Assembly (NCBI GenBank): GCA_964654605.1
Contig: CAZZLW010000008.1
Coordinates: 1 to 27,246 of the forward strand
DNA length: 27,246 nucleotides
DNA from: Raineya sp964654605
GTDB lineage: Bacteria; Bacteroidota; Bacteroidia; Cytophagales; Thermonemataceae
Reading direction: 5' to 3'
Part shown: positions 7,152-16,085 of the stretch, one piece after another
How positions within the stretch are numbered: position 1 is the stretch's first letter
Layout of the letters: each line of letters begins with the position of its first letter
Made by a program: the position numbers and the translations under genes
The notes under the pieces: model-generated
What the model was told of the DNA's origin: nothing
Seen by the model: the letters and a program-made list of their open reading frames with translations, nothing else
Database searches by the model: none

Positions 7152-9905
7152 ATGGCTCAAAATACTTACATTCATCAAGAAGTTACTGCAACTACTCCTC
7201 CCCCAAAAAAGAAAAAACTTGTTTTCAAGCCACTGAAAGATAGGCGTTTTCAGATAGCTTGGGGCTTTTTTTTACTATTTTGGGCTTTATATCTCTTGCT
7301 TGCTTTTGTTTCGTATCTTTTTACTGCCCAAGCCGACCAAAGTCTTGTAGAAGCCTACAACGAAACAGGCATACGCGAAGCAGGCGAGGAAGTGGAAAAC
7401 TGGTTGGGCATTTATGGGGCAATTTTTTCCTACTATTTTATTTATCGCTGGTTTGGTTTGGGGGCATTTTTTCTGATACCCTTGCTTGCTAATTGGGGCT
7501 TTCAATGGATTTTTAGGACATCTATTTTACCTACCAAGAAAATTTTTGCTTTACTTTTTTTCGTAGCTCTTTGGTTTTCTACGCTTTTAGGATATTTGGC
7601 TATTTTTTTGCCTCAAAATTCTTTTGTGCATAGCGTTGCAGGAGTTACAGGCTTTGCCATTGCCGAACTGCTTTCCAACCTGATAGGCATTGGTACTGTT
7701 TTTTTGCTCATTGTTGTTTTTTTAGTTTTTGTAGTATATTTCTTCAACCTAACTACATTAAAAAAAACAAGCAAAAGTGCTGATTTGCCCATTTCTTCCA
7801 AGAAAAAAGAAAAAACCGATGAAAAAGTAATACGAAAGCCCATTCCCAAAGAAGAGCAAGAAGACTTTGATGACGTGCCTTTACAAGAAAACCTGCAAAA
7901 CAAATTTAGTGAGAATGAAGAAACTGACGACGAGCTGGAAAAATTAGGCATTGTGCTTATCAACAAAGCCACGGGGCAAATTATCAAAGAAAATAAAAAA
8001 ACGAGTGAGAACACCCTTACGCAAGAAAACAACATTAAAGCAGAAAGCAAATTGCAAGGCTCACTTATAGAAAATCGTCAAGAAAATATCCAAGATGTTC
8101 TTGAAATTGCTCAAAACGAAAGACAACAAGTTTGGGATACGCCTCATTTAGAGCAAGAAAACGAACCTGAACACCCCGAAAATCAGATAGTATTAGAAAG
8201 TAAAAAGCGTAGAACAGATAACGAAATTGTTTTAGAAATTGAGCAAAATACTCCTCTCAATGCTATTTCGCACCCACAAGAAACAGATTTTGAGGAATCG
8301 GAAGATTTTGATGAGGAAGAAGAAGAGGAAAATAACCTCCCTGACCTTGAAACTGAAAATAATGATGAACAAGAAGCGGATTGGAATGTTGAGCATTTAG
8401 GGGCTTACGACCCACGCCAAGATTTAAGCCGCTATCAATTTCCAACCCTGCAACTATTGAATGAAATTCATTCCCGCTTTGAAGTAAGCAAAGAGGAACT
8501 GGAAGCCAACAAAAACCGAATTGTAACTACCCTTGCCAACTATGGCATTGGCATCACCTCTATCAAAGCCACTATCGGACCTACGGTAACGCTTTACGAA
8601 ATTGTGCCTGATGCAGGTGTAAGAATTTCTAAAATCAAAAATTTAGAGGACGACATCGCCCTTTCGCTTTCTGCTTTGGGCATACGCATTATTGCCCCTA
8701 TTCCGGGCAAAGGAACTATCGGTATTGAAGTTCCTAACCAAAAACGTGAAGTAGTAGGTATGCGAAACCTACTAGCAAGCGAAAAGTTCCAAAATAGCAC
8801 AATGGATTTGCCCATTGTATTTGGTAAAACCGTTACCAACGAAATTTTTATGGTAGATTTGACCAAAATGCCCCATTTACTTATTGCAGGGGCAACAGGG
8901 CAAGGTAAATCCGTAGGTCTGAATGTTATTTTGGCTTCTTTGCTCTACAAAAAGCACCCCGCCGAGCTTAAGCTCGTTCTCATAGACCCCAAAAAGGTAG
9001 AACTCACACTTTTCAACAAAGTAGAAAGGCATTTTCTTGCCAAATTGCCCAACGAGGAAGAGGCTATCATTACTGATACTTCCAAGGTTATCAATACGCT
9101 CAATTCACTTTGTATAGAAATGGATAACCGCTATTCTTTGCTCAAAGAGGCTTCTTGCCGAAATATCAAAGAATACAACCAAAAATTCAAAGAACGCAAG
9201 CTCAATCCTAAAAAAGGACATAGATTTTTGCCCTATATTGTACTGATTATTGATGAGCTTGCCGACCTGATGATTACAGCAGGTAAAGAAGTAGAACAAC
9301 CCATCGCAAGGCTGGCACAACTTGCCCGAGCTATTGGCATTCATTTGGTAGTGGCAACCCAACGCCCTTCCGTAAATGTAATTACTGGAGTTATCAAGGC
9401 GAATTTCCCTGCAAGATTGTCGTTCCGAGTTACTTCCAAAATAGACTCACGTACCATTTTAGATGCTGGCGGTGCCGAGCAACTTATCGGAATGGGCGAT
9501 ATGCTCTACTCTACGGGTTCGGATTTAGTACGAGTACAATGTGCCTTTATTGATACCCCCGAAGTGGAAAATATTTGCGAGTTTATTGGCTCACAGCAAG
9601 GCTATGCCTCTGCCTATCTTTTGCCCGAATACGTAGGCGAAGCAGGCGAAGGCAACCAAGAAGATTTTGATTTTGACGACAGAGATGAACTCTTTGAAGA
9701 AGCGGCTCGTATTGTGGTAATGCACCAACAAGGCAGTACCTCTCTTTTGCAACGAAGACTCAAATTAGGCTACAACCGAGCAGGTAGAATCATTGACCAA
9801 CTGGAAAAAGCGGGTATCGTAGGGGCTTTTGAAGGTAGCAAAGCTCGCGAGGTGCTTATCCCCGATGAAGTAAGCCTTGAAAAACACCTAAAAAGTTTGA
9901 AATAA
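7152..9905 (+). CDS. ftsK: DNA translocase FtsK/SpoIIIE
   Basis: This 917-residue septum-anchored dsDNA pump clears and aligns chromosome termini at division. The N-terminus holds about four membrane helices between residues 30 and 200 (FtsK_4TM type). A long charged linker (about 210-425), very rich in E, N and K, follows. The alpha domain begins near LLNEIHSRFEVSKEELEAN. The RecA-like motor has Walker A GATGQGKS (580-587) and Walker B LIIDELADLM (D701, E702), and the C-terminal gamma winged helix includes LLQRRLKLGYNRAGRIID. All domains are intact. ATG 7152 is chosen because of the promoter just before it. The DUF2851 gene follows after 20 bases and is probably cotranscribed. Confidence 0.96.
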   Translation: MAQNTYIHQEVTATTPPPKKKKLVFKPLKDRRFQIAWGFFLLFWALYLLLAFVSYLFTAQADQSLVEAYNETGIREAGEEVENWLGIYGAIFSYYFIYRWFGLGAFFLIPLLANWGFQWIFRTSILPTKKIFALLFFVALWFSTLLGYLAIFLPQNSFVHSVAGVTGFAIAELLSNLIGIGTVFLLIVVFLVFVVYFFNLTTLKKTSKSADLPISSKKKEKTDEKVIRKPIPKEEQEDFDDVPLQENLQNKFSENEETDDELEKLGIVLINKATGQIIKENKKTSENTLTQENNIKAESKLQGSLIENRQENIQDVLEIAQNERQQVWDTPHLEQENEPEHPENQIVLESKKRRTDNEIVLEIEQNTPLNAISHPQETDFEESEDFDEEEEEENNLPDLETENNDEQEADWNVEHLGAYDPRQDLSRYQFPTLQLLNEIHSRFEVSKEELEANKNRIVTTLANYGIGITSIKATIGPTVTLYEIVPDAGVRISKIKNLEDDIALSLSALGIRIIAPIPGKGTIGIEVPNQKREVVGMRNLLASEKFQNSTMDLPIVFGKTVTNEIFMVDLTKMPHLLIAGATGQGKSVGLNVILASLLYKKHPAELKLVLIDPKKVELTLFNKVERHFLAKLPNEEEAIITDTSKVINTLNSLCIEMDNRYSLLKEASCRNIKEYNQKFKERKLNPKKGHRFLPYIVLIIDELADLMITAGKEVEQPIARLAQLARAIGIHLVVATQRPSVNVITGVIKANFPARLSFRVTSKIDSRTILDAGGAEQLIGMGDMLYSTGSDLVRVQCAFIDTPEVENICEFIGSQQGYASAYLLPEYVGEAGEGNQEDFDFDDRDELFEEAARIVVMHQQGSTSLLQRRLKLGYNRAGRIIDQLEKAGIVGAFEGSKAREVLIPDEVSLEKHLKSLK

Positions 9906-9925
9906 GCAGGAAAAAAGCATTTCTT

Positions 9926-11206
9926 ATGCGTGAGGACTTTCTCCATTTTATTTGGCAAAATCTTTATTTTTCCCAAGAAAATCTGCAAACGCTTGCAGGA
10001 GAAAGCCTTAAAATTCTGGACACAGGCAAGTACAATCCCAACGAAGGAGCTGATTTTGAAAATGCTATCATAGCTTTTGAAGGAAAGCACCGAAAAGGCT
10101 ATGTAGAAATGCACCTTAAAACCTCTGATTGGCTCAAACACGAGCATAACCGAAACGCTAAATACGAAAATGTTATACTTCACGTAGTTTGGGAAAATGA
10201 TTTGCAAGCATTAGAGCAAGTACCTTTACCTACTTTGGAGCTAAAAAATAGGGTAAATCCGAACCTTTTGCACAATTACAGGCAACTGCTGGCAAGCAAA
10301 AATTTTGTTCCTTGCGAAAATTTATTTGCCAAAGTAGAAAATATCTTTGTTTTAAGCACTTGGGACAAAGTGCTTGTCCAAAGGCTTGAGCGTAAAAGCG
10401 AGAAAGTACAACAAATTTGGCAAGAAACCCACCAAGATTGGCAGGAAGCTACCTACCGCCTACTTGCCGAAAGTTTTGGCTTCAAAATCAATGCAGAGCC
10501 TTTTGCCAAACTTGCCAAGCAAACACCGCTGAAACTCTTTCTCAAACACCAAAACAACCTTTTACAAATAGAGGCTTTACTTTTCGGACAAGCAGGCTTT
10601 TTGAGCGAAAACTTAGAAGATGAATATGCCCAAAATTTACAGCGTGAATATCAATTTTTACAACACAAATACAATTTAGAGCCTTTACAAGCAAGTGAAT
10701 GGAATTTTTTACGCTTGCGTCCTGCAAATTTTCCTACTATTCGGCTGGCACAACTGGCTCAAATTTTGTTTCAAAATGCTCATTTTTTTTCTGTCCTGTT
10801 GCACGCCGAAAAATTTGAAACCCTCAAAAATGTTTTCTCCGTAAAAGTTTCCGAGTATTGGCAAAGCCACTATCATTTTGGGAAAAGTACGGAAAAAACC
10901 GCCTCACAACTTGGCAAAAATAGCTTTCAAAGCGTCATTATCAATGCCGTAGTACCGCTTTTAGTGTTTTACAGCAAAACCCACCAAAAGCCCGAATATT
11001 TGGATAAAGCCATTTCTTTTTTAGAGCAACTGCCCACCGAAAGCAATCATATTCTTGAGAAATGGCAAGAACTTGGAGCAAAGCCACAAACCGCCGCCGA
11101 TTCGCAAGCCCTGTTGGAATTGTATCGTACTTACTGCGAAAATAAAAAATGCTTGCAATGTGGCATTGGTATTGAAATCTTGCGAAAAAATCAAACGAAA
11201 AACTGA
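9926..11206 (+). CDS. DUF2851 family protein
   Basis: This 426-residue cytoplasmic protein has no signal peptide or membrane segment. It carries the conserved N-terminal block of DUF2851, a Bacteroidota-centred family of unknown function: KYNPNEGADFENA, then GYVEMHLKTSDWLKHEH and YENVILHVVWEND (roughly residues 35-90). This block contains spaced D, E and H residues in beta-strand settings that loosely recall nuclease-fold proteins, but I cannot show catalysis. The C-terminus ends with cysteines (CENKKCLQCGIG) that could bind metal. It lies 20 bases after ftsK on the same strand, so cotranscription is likely. The function is unknown. Confidence 0.85.
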   Translation: MREDFLHFIWQNLYFSQENLQTLAGESLKILDTGKYNPNEGADFENAIIAFEGKHRKGYVEMHLKTSDWLKHEHNRNAKYENVILHVVWENDLQALEQVPLPTLELKNRVNPNLLHNYRQLLASKNFVPCENLFAKVENIFVLSTWDKVLVQRLERKSEKVQQIWQETHQDWQEATYRLLAESFGFKINAEPFAKLAKQTPLKLFLKHQNNLLQIEALLFGQAGFLSENLEDEYAQNLQREYQFLQHKYNLEPLQASEWNFLRLRPANFPTIRLAQLAQILFQNAHFFSVLLHAEKFETLKNVFSVKVSEYWQSHYHFGKSTEKTASQLGKNSFQSVIINAVVPLLVFYSKTHQKPEYLDKAISFLEQLPTESNHILEKWQELGAKPQTAADSQALLELYRTYCENKKCLQCGIGIEILRKNQTKN

Positions 11207-11287
11207 AAAAAAATCATAACAAACTGACTGAAAATTCCGTTATTTGCGTGCCGTTTCAAAACGCACCTACATCAAAAACCATTGGCT

Positions 11288-12346
11288 ATGTGTAAAAATT
11301 TTATCTGTTCCTTTCTGTTAGCTTTCAGTTTTTCATTTTCTTTTGCCCAAATTCATTATCCACAAGAAAAGCACTTTAAGAATGTTCGTCAGCTAACTTT
11401 CGGAGGCAACAATGCCGAAGCCTATTTCAGTCCTAACGGCAAGAAAATCGTCTTTCAGTCCGATTATCAGGCTTGGGGTGTTTCTTGCGACCAGATTTTT
11501 ATTGCAGACCTCAAAAAAGATAATTTGCAAAAGAAAAAACCTAAAATGGTTAGCACTGCCAAAGGCAGAACTACTTGCTCGTATTTTATGCCCGATGGCA
11601 AGCATATCCTGTACGCTTCTACCCACAAAGCCGATGCCGCTTGTCCTCACGTACCGAAAAGTCCTTCGGGAAAGTACGTGTGGCCTATTTATGATAGCTA
11701 CGATATTTTTATTGCTGATTTAAAAGGAAATATCATCAAACAACTCACCGATACTCCCGGCTATGATGCCGAAGCCACCGTATCGCCCAAAGGTGATAAA
11801 ATTGTTTTTACCTCTATGCGTTCAGGCGATTTGGACTTATGGATAATGAATACAGACGGCACAGGACTCAAACAAATCACCCACGATTTGGGCTATGACG
11901 GCGGTGCATTTTTTTCGCCTGATGGCTCTATGATTGTTTTCCGAGCTTCTCGTCCTAAAACCGAAGAGGAAATCCGAGAATACAAAGAACTTCTTTCGCA
12001 GGGGCTGGTACAACCTACCAATATGGAAATTTTTGTCTGCAATGCCGATGGCTCTCATCTGCGACAAATTACTAATTTGGGCAAAGCCAATTGGGCTCCT
12101 TTTTTTCACCCTTCGGGCAAAAAAATTATTTTTAGCTCCAATCATTTTTCAAAGCGTGGCTATCAGTTCAATTTGTTTATGATAGATTTGGACGGAAAAA
12201 ATTTAGAGCAGATTTCTTTTGATAGCGTTTTTGATGCCTTTCCGATGTTTTCTCCTGACGGCAAAAAAATTATTTTCAGTTCCAACCGCAACAACGGCGG
12301 CACAAGAGATACTAATCTTTTTATAGCAGATTGGGTAGATGAATAG
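11288..12346 (+). CDS. secreted TolB-like PD40 beta-propeller protein
   Basis: This 352-residue exported protein has an N-terminal hydrophobic signal (about residues 1-21) ending in SFAQ. The rest is made of about six PD40/WD40-like blades, recognisable by repeated cores such as FSPNGKKIVF, SPKGDKIVFTSM, FSPDGSMIVF, HPSGKKIIFSSN and FSPDGKKIIFSSN. Such propellers mediate protein contacts in the periplasm or at the envelope. The protein resembles the C-terminal part of TolB but lacks its N-terminal domain, and no tol/pal genes are adjacent. ATG 11288 is preferred to the TTG two codons earlier. A 13-bp hairpin closes the gene four bases after the stop. The specific role is unknown. Confidence 0.85.
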   Translation: MCKNFICSFLLAFSFSFSFAQIHYPQEKHFKNVRQLTFGGNNAEAYFSPNGKKIVFQSDYQAWGVSCDQIFIADLKKDNLQKKKPKMVSTAKGRTTCSYFMPDGKHILYASTHKADAACPHVPKSPSGKYVWPIYDSYDIFIADLKGNIIKQLTDTPGYDAEATVSPKGDKIVFTSMRSGDLDLWIMNTDGTGLKQITHDLGYDGGAFFSPDGSMIVFRASRPKTEEEIREYKELLSQGLVQPTNMEIFVCNADGSHLRQITNLGKANWAPFFHPSGKKIIFSSNHFSKRGYQFNLFMIDLDGKNLEQISFDSVFDAFPMFSPDGKKIIFSSNRNNGGTRDTNLFIADWVDE

Positions 12347-12349
12347 CAA

Positions 12350-12391
12350 GAGCAGTAATATCGTTCAAAGAGATATTACTGCTCAATTTTT
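12350..12391 (+). terminator. terminator hairpin between convergent genes
   Basis: GAGCAGTAATATC (12350-12362) and its exact complement (12372-12384) form a 13-bp stem with a 9-base loop, followed by AATTTTT. It begins four bases after the PD40 protein's stop codon. A second smaller hairpin (AATAGGCT 12398-12405 with AGCCTATT 12422-12429, then T5) follows and overlaps the stop of the opposite gene. Confidence 0.75.
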
Positions 12392-12424
12392 GCAAAGAAT
12401 AGGCTCTAATACTTTCAAGCAAGC

Positions 12425-13084
12425 CTATTTTTTTGTGTCTTTTTTATTTTTTGCGGCTTCCATCATAGGTTTGAGCATTTCTAAAAACTTTTTAGCTTCC
12501 TCTTCGTTAGCAAAATTCAGAGCCATCGTTCCTGAATTTTCAAGTTTTTCTTCTTTGGGCAAAGTTCCTCCACCGATACGATTGCAAGTTTGTTTGGTGG
12601 TTAAAATCCTCTCTTTGTAATTTCTGGAGTTAAAATAATCAATATATTGTGCCAACGAAAGAACTTTGCCACTCATTATCCTATGGTCGCCTCCGTCCAA
12701 ATCTTTCAAAGCCGCTTTCTTGATTTGCAATTCATCTCCTATACCACTTACCCAATGTTCATAGAATGTAATACTATCGTTGGCTATTCGGTAGTAGTAT
12801 TTTCTGCTATCATCAGCAAAAGCAAGAATAGCCTCGTGTTTGAAAGTTGTATTGCCACAGGCAATTTCAATTTTGTCCAACTTTTCAGTTTTGGCATTCT
12901 GATTGGTTGCAGGTTTTTGGGCATTGGCATTGCCCGTGGCAGGCTTTTGAGCAGTAGCAGGTTTCGTAGCAGGCTTTTGAGCAGTAGCAGGTTTCGTAGC
13001 AGGCTTGGTTGCCGCAGTTTTTTGTTGAGCCATTACTGCTATACTTAGCATACAGGCTACAGAAAGTAAAATAGCTTTTTTCAT
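12425..13084 (-). CDS. secreted protein with K-P-A-T-rich repeat linker, function unknown
   Basis: This 219-residue protein starts at ATG 13084 with a typical signal peptide (MKKAILLSVA to VMAQ). It continues with a low-complexity linker of about 45 residues rich in K, P, A, T and Q, made partly of the repeated decapeptide ATKPATAQKP. The remaining domain of about 150 residues contains a DKIEIACGN start, several beta-strand-like segments and a charged helical tail. I do not recognise the domain. The repetitive linker could span the periplasm or cell wall, or tether the domain. The gene follows sucC on the same strand but is separated by a terminator, so it is probably expressed separately. 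An in-frame ATG at 13117 would spoil the signal peptide. Confidence 0.8.
   Translation of the reverse strand: MKKAILLSVACMLSIAVMAQQKTAATKPATKPATAQKPATKPATAQKPATGNANAQKPATNQNAKTEKLDKIEIACGNTTFKHEAILAFADDSRKYYYRIANDSITFYEHWVSGIGDELQIKKAALKDLDGGDHRIMSGKVLSLAQYIDYFNSRNYKERILTTKQTCNRIGGGTLPKEEKLENSGTMALNFANEEEAKKFLEMLKPMMEAAKNKKDTKK
12941..13006. repeat. exact 30-bp tandem repeat inside the secreted-protein gene
   Basis: Bases 12941-12970 and 12971-13000 are identical, and the first six bases of a third copy follow (13001-13006). The unit length is a multiple of three, so the repeat adds whole decapeptides to the linker without shifting the frame. Degenerate copies are visible to the left, around 12905-12940. 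Confidence 0.9.
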
Positions 13085-13207
13085 TTGTGTAAAATTTAAG
13101 TTTTGAATACTACACAAATAAAAGCAACTTTCTGTAAGCTATATGAGCCATTTTTACCAAACCAAACTTTGAATTTACAAAAACAGAATTTGCATTTTCA
13201 CAAAAGC

Positions 13208-13234
13208 AAAAGAGGCTTTGCAGAGCCTCTTTTT
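13208..13234 (-). terminator. rho-independent terminator of sucC
   Basis: AAAAGAGGCT (13208-13217) pairs with AGCCTCTTTT (13224-13233) around a six-base loop. It lies about 20 bases past the sucC stop. Flanking A and T runs on both sides allow it to act on either strand. It separates sucC from the downstream secreted-protein gene. Confidence 0.75.
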
Positions 13235-13253
13235 AGTTATATGCTAATAAAAT

Positions 13254-14444
13254 TTATGCTAAAACTTGTTGTACTTTTTGGGCGGCTTCTTGCAATGTAA
13301 TTGCCGAATACACTTTCAAGCCTGATTCATCAATAATTTTAGCACCTTCTTGGGCATTTGTACCTTGCAAACGCACAATAATAGGCACATTGATATTACC
13401 AATTTTCTTGTAGGCTTCTACAACACCATTGGCTACTCTATCACAACGTACAATGCCACCAAAAATATTGATAAGAATGGCTTTCACGTTGGGGTCTTTG
13501 AGAATGATACGGAAACCTGCTTCCACGGTTTTGGCATTTGCTCCACCACCCACATCAAGAAAGTTGGCAGGCTCACCTCCCGAAAGTTTGATAATGTCCA
13601 TAGTTGCCATAGCAAGACCTGCTCCATTCACCATACAACCTACGTTACCATCAAGTTTTACATAGTTTAGGTCGTTTTCACCTGCTTCTACTTCCAGAGG
13701 GTCTTCTTCCAAAATATCACGCATTTCGGCAAGGTCGGGGTGGCGGAAAAGAGAATTATCATCAAGATTTACCTTGCAATCTACGGCTAAAATTTTATTA
13801 TCAGAGGTTTTGAGTACAGGATTTACCTCAAACAAAGAAGCATCGCTTTCTAAATAAGCCTTGTAAAGCGATTTGATAAAGGCAACCATTTCCTTATGAG
13901 CGTTCCCCTCCAAGCCCAAAGCAAAGGCGATTTTACGAGCCTGAAAATCACGCAAACCTACGCGTGTATCAATGTATTCTTTGATAATTTTTTCAGGGTG
14001 CTTTTCGGCTACCTCTTCAATATCCATACCGCCTTCGGTGCTGGCGATAATTACATTGCGAGCCGTAGCCCTATCCAAAAGAATACTCATATAATACTCT
14101 TTGGGCTGGCTTTCGCCAGGATAATATACGTCTTGGGCAATGAGCACCTTATGCACTTTTTTCCCTTCGGGACCTGTCTGGGGGGTTACGAGTTGCATTC
14201 CCAAGATTTTTTCGGAAATTTCGCGTACTTCGTCATAGTTTTTAGCCAATTTTACACCGCCGCCTTTACCTCTGCCACCTGCGTGAATTTGTGCTTTTAC
14301 TACAAACCAATTCGTGCCTGTTTGGGCATTGAGTTGGCGAGCCACTTCTACGGCTTTGGAAGGTGTATCGGCTACAAAACCTTCTTGAATACGCACCCCA
14401 TAGCGTTTCAATAATTCTTTGGCTTGATATTCGTGAATGTTCAT
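13254..14444 (-). CDS. sucC: succinate-CoA ligase (ADP-forming) subunit beta
   Basis: This 396-residue TCA-cycle enzyme subunit makes ATP (or GTP) from succinyl-CoA together with the alpha subunit SucD. The N-terminus MNIHEYQAKELLKRYGV and the ATP-grasp loop KAQIHAGGRGKGGGVK are diagnostic. The ASLFEVNPVL magnesium/nucleotide region, the GAGLAMATMDIIKLSGG segment and INIFGGIVRCD, all conserved in SucC, follow in order. Length is normal. sucD is not adjacent: the gene lies downstream of dcd (73-base gap) and ends at a terminator, so the alpha subunit must be encoded elsewhere. With sdhC and sdhA this makes the window rich in succinate metabolism. Confidence 0.96.
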   Translation of the reverse strand: MNIHEYQAKELLKRYGVRIQEGFVADTPSKAVEVARQLNAQTGTNWFVVKAQIHAGGRGKGGGVKLAKNYDEVREISEKILGMQLVTPQTGPEGKKVHKVLIAQDVYYPGESQPKEYYMSILLDRATARNVIIASTEGGMDIEEVAEKHPEKIIKEYIDTRVGLRDFQARKIAFALGLEGNAHKEMVAFIKSLYKAYLESDASLFEVNPVLKTSDNKILAVDCKVNLDDNSLFRHPDLAEMRDILEEDPLEVEAGENDLNYVKLDGNVGCMVNGAGLAMATMDIIKLSGGEPANFLDVGGGANAKTVEAGFRIILKDPNVKAILINIFGGIVRCDRVANGVVEAYKKIGNINVPIIVRLQGTNAQEGAKIIDESGLKVYSAITLQEAAQKVQQVLA

Positions 14445-14517
14445 AAAAAAGGGACTTTTCGGTTTCAGGAAAAAAGATTCAGCACGAAATTACAAGATTT
14501 TTTTACAAAAAATCAAA

Positions 14518-15039
14518 TTATATCTCAAAATCTTTGTAAAGCAAGCTCGGTTGTACGCTCCGATTGTTCTGATACTTGCCGCTATTGTATTTTTCAAATT
14601 CTCCTTCCAAAGTATGATAATAAATTTGACAAATTTCTACCCCCGCATATATGCGTATAGGCTGTACGCAAAAGATTTCCAAAGTCCAATATCCCGCAAA
14701 GCCTACATCTCCAAAACCCGCCGTAACGTGTATAAACAGCCCCAAACGCCCTACCGAGCTACGCCCTTCAAGCATCGGAACACAATTTTCGGTACGAGTA
14801 TATTCAATGGTTCTGCCCAAATACAATTTGCCCGTTTCCAGCACCAAACCCTCTTCGGGAATAGTGATAGAATGAAATCTATTGGGCTTTTTCATATCCA
14901 AAACAGGCTCATCATACACGAGCAGTTCGTTGTGCAAACGCAAATTATAGCTATTGGGGTTGAGCTGTTTAGGATTAAAAGGCTCAATGAGAATCTCTTT
15001 ACCCAATCTTTGCAAAATTTCTTTACCTGATAAAATCAT
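14518..15039 (-). CDS. dcd: dCTP deaminase
   Basis: This 173-residue trimeric enzyme deaminates dCTP to dUTP, feeding dTMP synthesis. The signature RSSVGRLG (residues 93-100) binds the triphosphate. HVTAGFGDVGFAGYWTLE carries the catalytic glutamate E121, and the flexible C-terminal lid (KYQ to LLYKDFE) is present. Length and motifs are complete. Some relatives also hydrolyse dUTP; sequence alone does not exclude that here. It starts 12 bases after the ketoacyl synthase stop, so the two form an operon. An antisense frame of 197 codons covers it but shows no protein-like features. Confidence 0.94.
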   Translation of the reverse strand: MILSGKEILQRLGKEILIEPFNPKQLNPNSYNLRLHNELLVYDEPVLDMKKPNRFHSITIPEEGLVLETGKLYLGRTIEYTRTENCVPMLEGRSSVGRLGLFIHVTAGFGDVGFAGYWTLEIFCVQPIRIYAGVEICQIYYHTLEGEFEKYNSGKYQNNRSVQPSLLYKDFEI

Positions 15040-15051
15040 AGCTCCGAGAGT

Positions 15052-16008
15052 TTAATTAGTCCAAAATTGAAGCAGAGCCGCCCCATACGAATACCCACCC
15101 CCAAACACGCTCATTGCAATCAAATCGCTTGGCTGAAATTTATGCTGATTTTCCCACAAGACAATGGCACAACCCGCACAACCTGTATTGCCTAAATATT
15201 CTACATTAGAAAGTAACTTTTCCAAAGGCAGTTGCAAGTTTTCAGCAACATTCAGCGAAATACGTTTGTTGGCTTGGTGCGGTGCAAAGTAAGCAATATC
15301 GGCAATATTTTTCTGATTACGCTCTAAAACTTTAATCGTTGCTTTGCTCATATATTCGCAAGCGTGCAAAAACACATCTCTGCCGTTATTCATCAAAAAC
15401 CCTTCATTGATAGGTTTTAGAAATACACTTTCATCTGCTTTCCCCAAATTTCCTCCGCCTGCCGTAAAAATATCCAAAACTTCTAAATAAGAATGGTTTT
15501 GGGGCTTTTCTTTGCTTACAAGCATCGCCACTGCTCCATCACCCCACAAGTGTCCGCTATTTTTATCGGTTTCATCGCTGTATGCCGTGTTGTGGTCGGC
15601 GGCGATGAGCAAGGCTTTGGCGGCTTTTTGCATTGCAAAATAGCCTTGTACCACTTCCAAAGCGTTTAGGAAAGACGAACAAGCCGTAGAAAGCGAAAGC
15701 ACAGGAATTTCACTAATGTTCAAAAAACGCTGAACAGCGTGGGCAAGTGAATGAATGGTGTCGTAGGGCGTGTAAGTAGCTCCAACAATCAAATCAACTT
15801 CTTTCAAATCAGCAGAAAGATTTTGAGCCAAATTTTCCACTGCCCTAATTGCCAAAGTATTCGTACTCTCATTTTCCGATGCCTTCCTACGCGTGTGTAT
15901 GCCTGTACGTGTAAGAAACCAATCCTCACCCAAGCCCATTATTTCACTGAAATAACTATTATCAATGATTTTTTCGGGCAAATAAGCACCTATGCCTATG
16001 ATATACAC
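15052..16008 (-). CDS. beta-ketoacyl-ACP synthase III family protein
   Basis: This 318-residue thiolase-fold condensing enzyme is of the FabH type. It condenses an acyl-CoA starter with malonyl-ACP, or performs a related reaction in secondary lipid synthesis. The catalytic triad is visible: C110 in STACSSF, H244 in APHQAN and N274 in YLGNTGCAG. The GNTGCAG segment replaces the GNTSAAS usual in housekeeping FabH, which suggests a paralogue with its own substrate. The start is GTG 16008; the next ATG would delete the first core strand. It lies 12 bases before dcd and 77 bases after the enoyl-CoA hydratase. The physiological product is unknown. Confidence 0.9.
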   Translation of the reverse strand: MYIIGIGAYLPEKIIDNSYFSEIMGLGEDWFLTRTGIHTRRKASENESTNTLAIRAVENLAQNLSADLKEVDLIVGATYTPYDTIHSLAHAVQRFLNISEIPVLSLSTACSSFLNALEVVQGYFAMQKAAKALLIAADHNTAYSDETDKNSGHLWGDGAVAMLVSKEKPQNHSYLEVLDIFTAGGGNLGKADESVFLKPINEGFLMNNGRDVFLHACEYMSKATIKVLERNQKNIADIAYFAPHQANKRISLNVAENLQLPLEKLLSNVEYLGNTGCAGCAIVLWENQHKFQPSDLIAMSVFGGGYSYGAALLQFWTN

Positions 16009-16050
16009 TTCAAAATAAGTTTTTGATTGCGTTGTAAAAGGTTTTAGGAG

Positions 16051-16084
16051 TTCAAAAGTTCAAACTTCAAACCTCAAACCTCCC
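16051..16084. repeat. GAGGTTT heptad tract
   Basis: On the minus strand the sequence runs as two copies of GAGGTTT, then GAAGTTT, an eight-base variant GAACTTTT and GAACTCC. It lies in the intergenic gap before the ketoacyl synthase gene. It resembles the GTTTGAG-like units seen near 4376-4396. Confidence 0.5.
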
Positions 16085-16085
16085 A

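Noticed and set aside
7613..8050. 145-codon minus-strand open frame opposite the ftsK linker
   Set aside because: Its S/F-rich translation comes from the antisense of the E/K-rich linker and is not a gene.
11238..11246. TTATTTG-like -7 element before the PD40 gene
   Set aside because: The first two bases do not match TAnnTTTG and no -33 box fits.
11248..11266. Small inverted repeat (GTGC-C-GTTT / AAACGCAC) in the leader of the PD40 gene
   Set aside because: The stem is short, needs a bulge and has almost no loop; I cannot support a regulatory role.
12941..13006. CRISPR-like array
   Set aside because: The two 30-bp units are directly adjacent with no spacers and lie in frame within a coding sequence; no other array or cas gene is present.
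13896..14414. 172-codon plus-strand open frame opposite sucC
   Set aside because: sucC is unmistakable on the other strand; the aromatic-rich translation is a shadow.
14437..15030. 197-codon plus-strand open frame opposite dcd
   Set aside because: It mirrors a well-supported dCTP deaminase gene, has no recognisable domain and a composition typical of antisense reading.
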